A DNA stretch of 64,000 nucleotides from Streptomyces xanthochromogenes (GTDB lineage: Bacteria; Actinomycetota; Actinomycetes; Streptomycetales; Streptomycetaceae). The stretch spans positions 162,358 to 226,357 of the forward strand of contig NZ_BMUZ01000016.1 in the NCBI RefSeq assembly GCF_014650455.1. Reading direction: 5' to 3'. The position numbers were made by a program, and so were the translations under genes. The notes under the pieces were generated by a model that did not search any database, was not told where the DNA came from, and saw nothing but the letters and a program-made list of their open reading frames with translations. Positions 26,038-34,680 of this stretch are shown here, piece by piece (within the stretch, counting starts at the first letter, position 1; every line of letters starts with the position of its first letter).

Positions 26038-26745
26038 TCAGCCGGTGAAATAGTTCAGGTTCCAGGCAATGGAGATACGCGTCCCCTCGCCCGTGAAGGG
26101 GGGTACCGCGTGCTTGAGCCAGCCGGGAAAGACGATCAGCTCCCCCGGTGCGCAGGCGAGGCGGACCCGGTGGCTCTCCCCCGCCAGGCAGATCCCCGGG
26201 TCGTAGTAGTCGACCGCGGGCCGCGGGTCGAACAGATCGATCTCACAGACCCCGGGCGCGGCCACGTAGTAGACCGCGGACAGCGCCGTGTTGGGGTGGA
26301 AGTGCGGCTCGTGCAGATCACCCTCCCGGTAGAGCGAGGCCCAGCTCCGCGTCACCCCCACCGACACGGACGCCTCACCGGCAAGCTGTTCGCCCTCGCG
26401 GGCCAGGGAATGCGTGAACGCCTTGGTCAGGGGCATGCCGGTCAGGGACTCCACGAACTTGCCGGCAACCGAGCACACCCAGCCGCTCAGCCGCGCCGCG
26501 TCACTGCCACCCCAGGCGGTGAACTCCCCGGCCGTCTCCCGCTTGTAGCCGAAGTCCTTCACCCGTGCCCCCTCCCGCTCGCTCACAGCGGCGGCGAGTG
26601 ACGGGTTCACCACGTCGGCGAACGGGCACCGCACACGGGCCACCGGCGTCGCGAACAACTGCGACACCATCGCCCGCGTCGTCACACTGACCTCATCCGG
26701 GCTCGGTTGCGGGGGCGGCGTGCGGGCTGTCTCGTATACCGACAT
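26038..26745 (-). CDS. Putative 2OG-Fe(II) oxygenase (TIGR02466/PF13759-like)
   Basis: 235 residues from MSVYETARTPPPQPSPDEVS. The core SWASLYREGDLHEPHFHPNT, ALSAVYYVAAPG, GELIVFPGWLKHAVPPF and GTRISIAWNLNYF shows the H...H and R of a double-stranded beta-helix dioxygenase. This type is known from phage and RiPP/peptide pathways and is usually annotated 2OG-Fe(II) oxygenase superfamily. It would hydroxylate or oxidise a carbon using 2-oxoglutarate and O2. Its substrate is unknown; no precursor peptide gene is obvious nearby. Confidence 0.7.
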   Translation of the reverse strand: MSVYETARTPPPQPSPDEVSVTTRAMVSQLFATPVARVRCPFADVVNPSLAAAVSEREGARVKDFGYKRETAGEFTAWGGSDAARLSGWVCSVAGKFVESLTGMPLTKAFTHSLAREGEQLAGEASVSVGVTRSWASLYREGDLHEPHFHPNTALSAVYYVAAPGVCEIDLFDPRPAVDYYDPGICLAGESHRVRLACAPGELIVFPGWLKHAVPPFTGEGTRISIAWNLNYFTG

Positions 26746-27068
26746 GCGTGGTAACCCCCACAGTAAGTCAGCGAATTGCACGGTGATTTGAAGAAGATTT
26801 CTGGGGAGAGCAGCCCTCAGTGTTTCCCGGAATTAATGGCCTGGCAATCTTTTCGATCCTGCTCAAAAAGAGCGCACGCACCAGCCGTGCACCCTCACTC
26901 CTGTGCGGCGAGCGGCCTGTTCGTCAACGACGGGCCATTGGGTTGCACACCGCAGTCACGGTGGCAGCCGTCTGTCCCGCTCTCCCCGCCCGTCGCGGTG
27001 ACAGGCAGGGAGAGGAGGGGGCGTGCGCGGGCGCCGCTCGCACGGGTGATGCCGTGGGAGAAGGGGGC
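26746..27068. other. AT-richer intergenic region upstream of the oxygenase gene
   Basis: No supported gene. The segment 26760-26880 is distinctly AT-richer than its surroundings and probably holds the promoter for the leftward oxygenase-propeller-transporter set. I looked for a short precursor peptide on the minus strand and found none with a good ribosome site. Confidence 0.4.
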
Positions 27069-27392
27069 TCAGGGTCTGGGGGGCGCGGGAGGTGCGGAAG
27101 GCAGCCCGTGGGCATCCAGGAGGCTGCGGCCCAGGGGCGTGAGGGTGTGGCGGACGCTGGCGCCGTCGCGTCGTGTGGTGATCAGCCCCGACCTGCCCAG
27201 GACGCCGGTGTGGTGCGATACCGTCGCCGCACTCACCTCAAGAGCCGCGACAATCTCATTCGTTGTGGCAGGGGCTCTGTTCGCGACCTGTCGCAGGACC
27301 TGAGAGCGGGTCGTACCGAGCAGGGCCGCCAGCGCCCGGGGCCCGGGAGCAGGCCGGCCGCGGCCGGTGGACAGGACGTTGGTGGGAGACAT
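27069..27392 (-). CDS. ArsR-family winged-helix regulator
   Basis: 107 residues from MSPTNVLSTGRGRPAPGPRA. ALAALLGTTRSQVLRQVANR, ATTNEIVAALEVSAATVSHH, TGVLGRSGLITTRRDGASVR and HTLTPLGRSLLDA is a textbook ArsR winged helix, with recognition helix ATVSHHTGVLGRSGL. There are no metal-binding cysteines, so it senses something else, perhaps a pathway metabolite. The start follows CGGCCGAGACC with weak ribosome site. It is flanked by the beta-propeller and oxygenase genes and is the likely local regulator. Confidence 0.8.
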   Translation of the reverse strand: MSPTNVLSTGRGRPAPGPRALAALLGTTRSQVLRQVANRAPATTNEIVAALEVSAATVSHHTGVLGRSGLITTRRDGASVRHTLTPLGRSLLDAHGLPSAPPAPPRP

Positions 27393-27537
27393 GGTCTCGG
27401 CCTTCCGACGTGCGATTGCTGGATACGCCCGCAGCCGCGCCGCAACCCGGGCCGACCTCTCGACGGCCCCGCGCGAACCGTGCGGCGGGGCCGGGCACCG
27501 GCCACTCCTATGCCCGGCCGCGCTGCTCGATCTGCCG

Positions 27538-28521
27538 TCAGGTCCCGTCCGGTGCGGGCTCGTTGGTGCGGGCGACCGCGACGGCGCTGGGACGGGTCCC
27601 GGTCGCCAGGGTGTCCAGCTGCGGCTCGCCGTCGGTGGTGGACAGGTCCACACCGTCCAGGTGCAGCACGGCCAGACGGCTGTGCTGCGCGAGGGCGCAG
27701 TACACTGTCCCGTCATCCGCGTCGACCGCGAGGTGCCGGGGACCGGGCCCGACGGGTATCTGGCGGGTGACGCGCCAGTCCAGCAGATCCACCACCGCGA
27801 GCAGCCCGGCGCGCTCCAACGCCACCAGGGCGAAGCCATCCCGGCCGGTCACCGCGACACCGGCCGGGGCCGCACCCGGCAGGGGCAGCGCCACGTCCGC
27901 GACCAGAACACCATCGTCGACGTTCAGCACAGGCAGAACGTCGCGGCGCGCACACGCCACGACTGCCCGTCCCCCGCACAGCGCGACAGCCCGCGGCTGA
28001 GTGTGCGGATGGGGACCGATTCCGGTCCGCCAGCGCAGGGAGATCCGCGCGGGATAGCCCTTCGCCAGCGGCGCCAGGTCCAGAGCCGCCACCGTGCCGG
28101 CTCCCCGCTCGCACACCAGCGCGGTGCACCCGTCGGCGCTCACCGCCATCGCGCCCGGTTCCCGCCCCACATCGATCGACGCCGCCGTTCGGCCTTCTAC
28201 GGTGTCGATAACCGATACGGTGTCCGAACCCGCGTTCGCAACCAACAGGTACGGCGTGGCGGGGACCGATGCGAGGCTGCGCGGCGCCCAGCCCACCCGG
28301 ATCCTGCCGGCCACGCGGCCCGCCGGAATGTCGACCGAGAAGACCTCGTCGCAGACCGCGAGTGCCACGAACAGCATCCCGCCGGGAGTGCACTGGGCCA
28401 CCCCGAGCGGTCCCCGTCCCGTCGCCACCGATACGGACCGCCGGTAGGAGGAGGGGCCGGCTTTCTCCGTCACCGTGAGGGAGCCCGCCGCGGTGTCGGC
28501 GGAGACCACGAACACCGCCAT
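27538..28521 (-). CDS. YncE/YVTN-type beta-propeller protein (copy 2)
   Basis: 327 residues from MAVFVVSADTAAGSLTVTEK, which aligns with the start of copy 1 (MRNIQFFSTDTDDGVVSVVA). Blades include VATGRGPLGVAQCTPGGMLF, RIRVGWAPRSLASVPATPYL, LVANAGSDTVSVIDTVEGRT and TRQIPVGPGPRHLAVDADDG. No signal peptide. More cysteines and lower blade regularity than copy 1 indicate faster divergence. An ATG at 28554 would add 11 residues. The two propellers flank the oxygenase and ArsR genes and look like an old duplication. Confidence 0.78.
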   Translation of the reverse strand: MAVFVVSADTAAGSLTVTEKAGPSSYRRSVSVATGRGPLGVAQCTPGGMLFVALAVCDEVFSVDIPAGRVAGRIRVGWAPRSLASVPATPYLLVANAGSDTVSVIDTVEGRTAASIDVGREPGAMAVSADGCTALVCERGAGTVAALDLAPLAKGYPARISLRWRTGIGPHPHTQPRAVALCGGRAVVACARRDVLPVLNVDDGVLVADVALPLPGAAPAGVAVTGRDGFALVALERAGLLAVVDLLDWRVTRQIPVGPGPRHLAVDADDGTVYCALAQHSRLAVLHLDGVDLSTTDGEPQLDTLATGTRPSAVAVARTNEPAPDGT

Positions 28522-28747
28522 CCTCGGCCCCCTCTCCCCCTCCACGACATGCACGCCGCCCAGCGGCCGCCGTCAGTGCACGGACCCGGCCGTCTTCTCC
28601 GTGATAGCGGATCGGCACAGCGGGAGAGACCCTTTTCCGTCAACTGTCCGTAACTGAACGGCATATGACCGACGGTGCAGCCTGGTAGAAACCCTCTCGA
28701 TCCGGTATAGGATGCCGCCCCCAACTCACCCAAGGAGCACACTCTCC

Positions 28748-29176
28748 GTGACAGACATGGGCACGCCGGCCACCGGCACACTGCATCACGTCGAGATCTG
28801 GGTCCCCGATCTCACCCGCGCCATCGACGACTGGCAGTGGCTCCTGGAAGACCTCGGCTACACCCTCCACCAGACCTGGGAACACGGCCGCAGCTGGAAA
28901 CTCGGCCCCACCTACCTCGTCTTCGAACAGTCCCCCGCCCTCACCCACACCCGCCACGACCGCCTCGCCCCCGGCCTCAACCACCTCGCCTTCCACATCG
29001 ACACCCCCCACCACGTCGAACTCCTCACCAACAAAGCCCAGGACAACGGCTGGACCCTCCTCTTCCCCGACCGCCACCCCCACGCCGGCGGCACCCAGCA
29101 ACACGCCGCCTACCTCGAAAACACCGACCACTTCGAAATCGAACTCATCGCCCCACCCAACACCGCGACCGCGTAG
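28748..29176 (+). CDS. VOC-superfamily small protein
   Basis: 142 residues from GTG 28748 after AAGGAG. TLHHVEIWVPDLTRAIDDWQ, LLEDLGYTLHQTW and GLNHLAFHIDTPHHVELLTN, then YLENTDHFEIELIAPP, give the paired beta-alpha-beta-beta-beta modules with His, His and Glu in metal positions (H in HHVEIWV, H in NHLAF, E in EIELIA). This resembles glyoxalase or type-I extradiol-like enzymes. Its codons end in C almost without exception, a stronger bias than neighbours. Role unknown. Confidence 0.8.
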   Translation: MTDMGTPATGTLHHVEIWVPDLTRAIDDWQWLLEDLGYTLHQTWEHGRSWKLGPTYLVFEQSPALTHTRHDRLAPGLNHLAFHIDTPHHVELLTNKAQDNGWTLLFPDRHPHAGGTQQHAAYLENTDHFEIELIAPPNTATA

Positions 29177-29249
29177 CCGATGGGCCGGGACCCCTGCCAG
29201 AGCCATCGCGAAGTTGTTTTCTGGGCTCGGTGAAAGCCCTGTGAGGTGG

Positions 29250-29430
29250 CAGCTCAGCGAACCGATGCCCCTGTCGGCCAGGGCGAGCCGGACGGTTCTT
29301 CTTCCGGGGCAGCTCGGGTTTCGGAGGCCGCCAGGACAGGGGCTCGCAGGCATTGGCGGTGCCGGGCGACAGCCCGTTCGGCGGCCTCGCTCAGGTTGTG
29401 CCAGAGGTACCACCGGTCCGCGACCTGAAC
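29250..29430 (-). pseudogene. ISL3-family transposase fragment
   Basis: The minus strand reads QVADRWYLWHNLSEAAERAV, ARHRQCLRAPVLAAS, the conserved D-R-W-H-L-x-x-N-L block of ISL3 transposases. Only about 60 residues remain, with stops on both sides. It marks old mobile-element activity at the downstream edge of the RiPP operon. Confidence 0.6.
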
Positions 29431-29673
29431 GGCCTACGGTGCGCCGATGCGCCTACGGCTGACCATCGACAGCTCGGAGGGGGAAGGAGGCAGCCGCAGC
29501 TGGAAGCCTCACATGCGACGTCATCAGTTCCGGCCTCCAGTCCGCGATGCGGTTGCTCGCGTCGCAGGAACCAGCGGCCGGGTCCACAAACATGTTCGCC
29601 CGCCCCTCGGCCACCTCTTGACTAATTACATTGATCTCCAGGTAGTGGTGGAATCGGGCGCCCAGGAGCTACC

Positions 29674-30975
29674 TCACATTTCCTTGCTGACGGTCAAGCT
29701 GAAAGGGATCCATGCGCCGATTAAGAGGAGTGCGATGAGGAAGAGAGTAGATCGATATCCGATTATATCAGCCAAGGCCCCACCGGCCGCTGCTCCTAGA
29801 GGCAGGGCTCCCATGGCAATGGTCCGGAACGCGGCACTGGCACGCCCGATGGCGGTGGAGTCGACGCGTAGTTGACGTTGGGCGATGCTGTGTGTGTTGT
29901 AGATCGTCAGTCCGAAGCCGTAAAAGCAGAACGAGGCCACGATGAGGGCAGCCGACCACAGGTTGTTGCCTGTCGCCAACGGCACGAGGGATGGACCGAA
30001 GGACGCCAGTCCCATGGCAATCACCAGCACGCCGACAGGACCCAGCCGCTTGCCGGCGCCGGTCGCAGCGAAGGATCCCGCGACGGCGCCGATGCTGCCA
30101 AGGCCGATGCACACACCGATGATGTCGGTGGGAATGCCCAGTTCCCTCACGGCGAAGACCATGAACACCGTGAGAAAAGCTTGCTCGCAAAGGTTGAACC
30201 AGGCGCCTTCCATGAGCATCGCGCGTAGGACCTTGTCCCGAAACAAAACGCGGAACCCGAAGGTAAACTTGGGCCAAAACGGCTCGCCGTGATCCGCCCG
30301 TGGTTGACGACGTTCGGGGGTACGTATTCGCGCGAAGGCGATTGCGGCGAACAGGAAGGTGGCCATGTCGAAGAGGAACGCGAGTGCGGGAGTCGCGACC
30401 TTCAGCAGCAGTCCTCCCAGCCCGGACCCTCCAACCTGGGCAACTGAGTAGGACGCTTGCATGCGGGCGTTTGCGGGCACGAGATCACGCTGCGGAACCA
30501 CAGACGGGAAGTAGGCATACCACGCGATGTCGAATACTGCGGCAAGGGCGCCCATTGCCAGGGCGCACAACGCCAGGTTCCATATCTGCAGTGAGCCCCA
30601 CCAGATGAGTGTCGCAACTACCGCTAGGACCGCGCATCTGCTGATGTTGGCCCAGATCAGCAGGGGGCGGCGCGGCAGTGCGTCGACGAGGTGGCCCAAG
30701 GCCGGTCCAATGACCAGGATGGGGATCAGCTGGATTGCTGAAATCAACCCCAGCTGGCTGGGGGTTGCTCCCAGAACCGTCACAGAAACCAGTGGGAGGG
30801 CAAGTTGAGACACTACCGTCCCGACCATGGAGACCGACTGTCCCGACCACAGTCTGATGAAATCGGCGTTGTGTCGGAGCTTGGAGTCGGGCGCGGTGGT
30901 TCCCTCGTCCCGGGTCGCTTGGGCTCGTAGACGTCCGTTGCCTGTCTTTGCTGCTCTGCTCGCATCGTCGTTCAT
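29674..30975 (-). CDS. MFS exporter of the RiPP cluster (EntS-like)
   Basis: 433 residues. Basic, cytoplasmic N-terminus, then about twelve hydrophobic helices starting WSGQSVSMVGTVVSQLALPL and VIGPALGHLVDALPRRPLLI. The G-x-L-V-D-x-x-P-R-R loop is typical of the MFS_3/enterobactin-exporter branch. It is last in the operon, overlapping the condensation-domain gene by four bases (ATGA). Most likely exports the cluster product and gives self-protection. Confidence 0.8.
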   Translation of the reverse strand: MNDDASRAAKTGNGRLRAQATRDEGTTAPDSKLRHNADFIRLWSGQSVSMVGTVVSQLALPLVSVTVLGATPSQLGLISAIQLIPILVIGPALGHLVDALPRRPLLIWANISRCAVLAVVATLIWWGSLQIWNLALCALAMGALAAVFDIAWYAYFPSVVPQRDLVPANARMQASYSVAQVGGSGLGGLLLKVATPALAFLFDMATFLFAAIAFARIRTPERRQPRADHGEPFWPKFTFGFRVLFRDKVLRAMLMEGAWFNLCEQAFLTVFMVFAVRELGIPTDIIGVCIGLGSIGAVAGSFAATGAGKRLGPVGVLVIAMGLASFGPSLVPLATGNNLWSAALIVASFCFYGFGLTIYNTHSIAQRQLRVDSTAIGRASAAFRTIAMGALPLGAAAGGALADIIGYRSTLFLIALLLIGAWIPFSLTVSKEM

Positions 30976-32195
30976 GCCTGAAGCACTCTCCGTTCGATGT
31001 GTTCCAGGAGCTGTTCAGCTGTTGCTCGTGAACTGTCTGAGTCGGGAATCCGGAGTGTGAGGCTCAGTTCACTGGTCATCACGGCACGCAGATAGTGCGT
31101 TGGCCCCACGGGCACGCCAATGGCGGTGAATGTCAGCTCTCTGCGCGGCGTAGCATCTGCGGCTCTTGATCGACTGCTGACAGGCGCGGAAACATAGTTG
31201 AACGATGGGGCATGGTCGAGCGCGTCCCGCTGATGCCCGGTGGACAGGAGTACGCGCTCGACCTCGTCCGCGTCGTAGACACCGTAACGAGCTGCGAACA
31301 TGGCCTTCCGGGCTGTCTCCGCGAGCGAGTGGGTGTTTCTGTTCACGAGTAGCGGTGACCACTGGTTCATAGACGCGACGATGCGTTGCCGGGGCAGGTC
31401 GAAGCGGTTGGACACCATGGTGCGGATGAGGCGGTCCTCCGGCCCATCCATCTCGAGGACAGCTGCGCAGTAGGCATCGAGCAGCAGTACCGAAGGGGGG
31501 GCACCGCATTTGGCAGAGCGTTCGCGAACGACGGCCGTGAGTTGAGCCGAACGCAGCTTGCCTTCCAGGACGTTCTGTTGGCGGACCAGGCGGTGTGTTG
31601 GCACTGCGCGGGTGAGAATGTCCTGCCATCTGTTGACCGCACGGCTAGTAATCTTCTTTTCTCGTTCCCCGGATTCCAGTGCCAGGATTGTTCGGGGCCC
31701 AGTGGAAGGAATGGTCTGTGCGCCGGGCTTCGTCAGGGCGTCGTGCACGTCGTCCGCCAGGAGAGTCAGGCCCTGATAGTCGGTGGCCAGATGGTGGATC
31801 CTCAGTTCAAGGTGCGACTGTCCTTGATCATCCCTGTTGATGGTGGCGCGCCACGGGAGCCCGCCGACTACCTCGATGTCAGCTGATGCTGGCGAAGGTA
31901 CGGAGGCATCCTTGGCCGAGCCATGAGTAAGGGGGATCTCCACCCCTTCTGGTGGGCAGACCGTCTGGTGCACTGGGCCGCGTTGGCCTTCGGGGGAGAA
32001 CCGGGTGCGCAGCACTTCGTGCCGCTGCATCATCAAGGACAGCGCGGTGCGGACGTCCGAGTCCTCGATCCCGGAGGGAAGCGGTACGGAGGCTGACAGC
32101 GTGACTCCGGACCGGTCCTGGGGGGTGAGACTGGAGATGTCACGCCACACTGATTTCTGGCCCAGTGTCAAGGGGAGCGGGGCGTGTTCAGGCAT
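30972..32195 (-). CDS. Stand-alone condensation-domain protein
   Basis: 407 residues from MPEHAPLPLTLGQKSVWRDI. LMMQRHEVLRTRF (about 54-66) is the second core motif and HHLATDYQG (134-142) is an HHxxxDxxG active site of NRPS condensation domains, with both His and the Asp present. MVSNRFDLPRQRIVASMNQW and DHAPSFNYVS follow as later core segments. It probably joins a carrier-protein-bound acyl or aminoacyl group to an amine, or makes an ester. Its natural partner here is the carrier protein at 40509. Its start lies inside the RpiB-like gene (8-base overlap). Confidence 0.8.
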   Translation of the reverse strand: MPEHAPLPLTLGQKSVWRDISSLTPQDRSGVTLSASVPLPSGIEDSDVRTALSLMMQRHEVLRTRFSPEGQRGPVHQTVCPPEGVEIPLTHGSAKDASVPSPASADIEVVGGLPWRATINRDDQGQSHLELRIHHLATDYQGLTLLADDVHDALTKPGAQTIPSTGPRTILALESGEREKKITSRAVNRWQDILTRAVPTHRLVRQQNVLEGKLRSAQLTAVVRERSAKCGAPPSVLLLDAYCAAVLEMDGPEDRLIRTMVSNRFDLPRQRIVASMNQWSPLLVNRNTHSLAETARKAMFAARYGVYDADEVERVLLSTGHQRDALDHAPSFNYVSAPVSSRSRAADATPRRELTFTAIGVPVGPTHYLRAVMTSELSLTLRIPDSDSSRATAEQLLEHIERRVLQA

Positions 32196-32691
32196 GCTGG
32201 GACGCCCCTGGGCGAGTACCGGGGAGCGGACCCGTGGGTGCAGTGCCGCGCTCACGCGCTTCCAGCTCGGCGATCTGTTCGATTCGTCGCGCGTGCCGAC
32301 CCGCTTCGTATGGTTCGGCCAGCCATGTCGTCAGGACGGTCTCCGCGATCGTGGGGGTGACCACCCGCGCTCCCATGGCAAGGACGTTGGCGTCGTTGTG
32401 CGCTCGGCTCATGCGTGCGAGATAGACGTCGTGGCACAGTGCGGCGCGGATTCCGCGTACTTTGTTGGCCGTGATCTGCTCACCCTGGCCGGAGCCGCCG
32501 AGGACGATTCCGCGGTCGGCTTCTCCTCGGGCGACGGTTCTGGCGACCTGCTCCACGATCGGCGGGTAGTCGGTCCGCTGGTCCGAATGGGTTCCGTGGT
32601 CGTCGACTTCATGACCCCGGCGTTTGAGGCACTCCACCAGGTAGTTCTTCAGACCCAGCCCTACGTGGTCCGAGCCGATGGCTATTTTCAT
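32188..32691 (-). CDS. RpiB/LacAB-type sugar-phosphate isomerase
   Basis: 167 residues. MKIAIGSDHVGLGLKNYLVE at the start and GGSGQGEQITANKVRGIRAA at about 65-84 are diagnostic of the RpiB family; the G-G-S-G-x-G-E-Q form is the actinobacterial subtype. SRAHNDANVLAMGARVV holds the conserved N-D-A-N. RpiB isomerises ribose/ribulose 5-phosphate or related aldose/ketose phosphates. In this operon it may feed a special sugar acid. Start ATG overlaps the dehydrogenase stop (ATGA). Confidence 0.85.
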   Translation of the reverse strand: MKIAIGSDHVGLGLKNYLVECLKRRGHEVDDHGTHSDQRTDYPPIVEQVARTVARGEADRGIVLGGSGQGEQITANKVRGIRAALCHDVYLARMSRAHNDANVLAMGARVVTPTIAETVLTTWLAEPYEAGRHARRIEQIAELEARERGTAPTGPLPGTRPGASQHA

Positions 32692-33704
32692 GTGAGGTGC
32701 TCCAGGTGCTGGATGCCACGTCGGCTGCCGTGAGTTTCGGACAGGGCGCGCACAAGGCGGGCGGCGGCTCCCTCGTGCAGGTCACGCACGGCCTCGGGAG
32801 AGGCGAACGCGACGTGAGGGGTCAGGAGAAGCCGACCGTGAACGGTGGGATCCTCCTTGCACCACTGGCTGATCAGCGGGTCGTCCTCTTGGAACGGTTC
32901 CTGCTCAAGGACGTCGAAGCCCGCGGCACGAGCAACCCCTTTGTCGAAGGCATGATTGAACGCCTGCCAGTCGACGAGGCTGCCCCGTGCGGTGTTGATC
33001 AGTATTTGTCCGTCGGGAGGGCCGCTGGCTGCGACATCGTCCCAGTAGTGCCGGTCGATCATGTGCTGGGTGAGCGGGGTGGCCGGGCAGTGCAGGGTGC
33101 AGATGTCGGCAGTCGCGACTTCTCGCACCGACTGCAAGCGGGGCCATCCGTGTGCCAGTTCGGTTCCCTCGGGTAGAAACGGGTCGAAGAACATGACCTC
33201 GATTCCGAAGGCGGCGGCTCTGCGGGCCACGCTGAGTCCGATGCGTCCGAGTCCGACGACCGCCAGCGTGCGCCCCCGCAGCCGGAAGCCGTTCTCCAGG
33301 TCGGCGCGCCAAGCGCGTGTCCCACCTTTGCGTAGGCGCTCGGAGCGCGCCGTGAGCTGGCGACTGAGGTCGAGGATCATGGCCATGGCGTGGTCGGCGA
33401 CATCGGTGGTGCCGTAGGCCGGTACGGAGTCGAAGCGGATGCCAGCGCCTTCGATTTCATCTACCTTGACGTTGTCGATGCCGACGCCGAGTCTGACCAG
33501 GGCCCGAACCTGGGGGAAGCGTGTGAGGCGTTCGCGGTCCCACTGTTCGCGATGGTCGGCGATGATGCCAATGATCTGGTCTGGGTGGCGTACGTCCTGC
33601 GAGTGCTCGGCCTCAAGGACGGCGTAACCGTCGTCCGTGAGTACGGCACGGGCGGTGCTGCAGAGCTCTTGGTCCGCCTGCCACAGAATCGTTTCGTGTG
33701 TCAC
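32688..33704 (-). CDS. D-isomer-specific 2-hydroxyacid dehydrogenase
   Basis: 338 residues from a GTG overlapping the previous stop (GTGA at 33701-33704); AGGAGAGG lies 10-13 bases upstream. LAVVGLGRIGLSVARRAAAF is the NAD-binding G-x-G-x-x-G loop, ILINTARGSLVDWQAF holds the catalytic Arg region, and LLTPHVAFASPEAV the catalytic His. It should interconvert a 2-keto acid and a D-2-hydroxy acid with NAD(H). With neighbouring isomerases, it may build a hydroxy or sugar acid for attachment. Confidence 0.85.
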   Translation of the reverse strand: MTHETILWQADQELCSTARAVLTDDGYAVLEAEHSQDVRHPDQIIGIIADHREQWDRERLTRFPQVRALVRLGVGIDNVKVDEIEGAGIRFDSVPAYGTTDVADHAMAMILDLSRQLTARSERLRKGGTRAWRADLENGFRLRGRTLAVVGLGRIGLSVARRAAAFGIEVMFFDPFLPEGTELAHGWPRLQSVREVATADICTLHCPATPLTQHMIDRHYWDDVAASGPPDGQILINTARGSLVDWQAFNHAFDKGVARAAGFDVLEQEPFQEDDPLISQWCKEDPTVHGRLLLTPHVAFASPEAVRDLHEGAAARLVRALSETHGSRRGIQHLEHLT

Positions 33705-34516
33705 CACTGCTTTTGTACCTCTCCTGCGCACCGGAAGAATGTGGCCAGCTCGTCGCGGCCCCAGTTGGTCTCCAGGATTGTTTTGAGCGCCTCGAACCAG
33801 CTGCGGACGAAGAAGTCCCAGCCGTCGACGGCCCGTCCCCCGGTCGACCCGGTTGTGGCCTGCGCGCGGGCTAGCAAGGGGCGTTGTCCTCGGTAGTTCA
33901 GCTCCCAGAAGAGGCTGCGTGCCGGGAGAGGGGTGGTATCGGCCAGTGGGGATCCAGGGGTGTCTTTCCCCAGTCCGGTGGCATTGACGAGCAGGGTTCC
34001 CGGTGGTGCCTCGGCGACGAGGGAGTCGTTCTGGGTTGCTGGTGCGAGTGCGACCCTGCCTCCGTCCAGACCAGCGGCCTCAAGGATGTGGCGCACTTCC
34101 CGTCGGCGGGCTGACGACTGTTCGGTGAGGATGACCTGGCGGACCCCGCTGGCCTCCGTGAGTACGCAGGCGAGAGCAAGGCCTGCGCCCCCGGCGCCCA
34201 GGACGACGGCGTGCCGCGCGCCCGTCTCCCAGCGGCTGTCCGCGAGGAGTTCCTGCACGATGTCCCCGCCGGCCGCGACGTCATGAGCTGAGGCGTGGAG
34301 GCCGTCCGTGTCAACGCGGAGGGTGCCGGCTTCGCGCAGTCTGCGGACGTCCTTGGTGACGGTGGCATAGCCGGTCAGGTCCCGTCCCAGCTCTGTCTTG
34401 TGGCCGGTTGTCAAGACCCCGGCGGCCTGGGGGTCTTGGCGGACCAGCGACAGTAGTGTCCCGCGGGGGGTCCCGGACGGGGCATCGATACAGACGAGCC
34501 TCAACGGGATATCCAT
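33701..34516 (-). CDS. Shikimate-dehydrogenase-like (AroE family) oxidoreductase
   Basis: 271 residues from the ATG at 34516. GVLTTGHKTELGRDL resembles the substrate-binding T-x-x-x-K region, HAVVLGAGGAGLALACVLTE the NADP loop, and LLVNATGLGKDTPGSPL the N-x-T-x-x-G block. Divergent from housekeeping AroE, so a pathway enzyme for a shikimate- or quinate-like substrate. Coding continues in frame upstream (PSVYYLGITAHASAGARCFP, LWAQA) as far as the previous stop, but that stretch has no ATG, GTG or TTG; CTG at 34682-34684 or an error may explain it. Confidence 0.75.
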   Translation of the reverse strand: MDIPLRLVCIDAPSGTPRGTLLSLVRQDPQAAGVLTTGHKTELGRDLTGYATVTKDVRRLREAGTLRVDTDGLHASAHDVAAGGDIVQELLADSRWETGARHAVVLGAGGAGLALACVLTEASGVRQVILTEQSSARRREVRHILEAAGLDGGRVALAPATQNDSLVAEAPPGTLLVNATGLGKDTPGSPLADTTPLPARSLFWELNYRGQRPLLARAQATTGSTGGRAVDGWDFFVRSWFEALKTILETNWGRDELATFFRCAGEVQKQW

Positions 34517-34680
34517 GGCTTGCGCCCACAGCGGGAAGCATCGTGCACCGGCCGAGGCGTGCGCGGTAATCCCCAGGTAGTAGACCGACGGCGCCTGAGC
34601 CGCAGGGCCGGTTTCGATGACTCGGGAGATGTGCGCGGGGAGATGGACTGGTGGGGAGGGCTGGAGTGTGCGTTCCCTGG

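Noticed and set aside
31140..31640. Possible second NRPS domain (adenylation or thioesterase) in the condensation gene
   Set aside because: All segments after the HHxxxDxxG motif fit the remaining condensation fold; no A-domain core motif seen.
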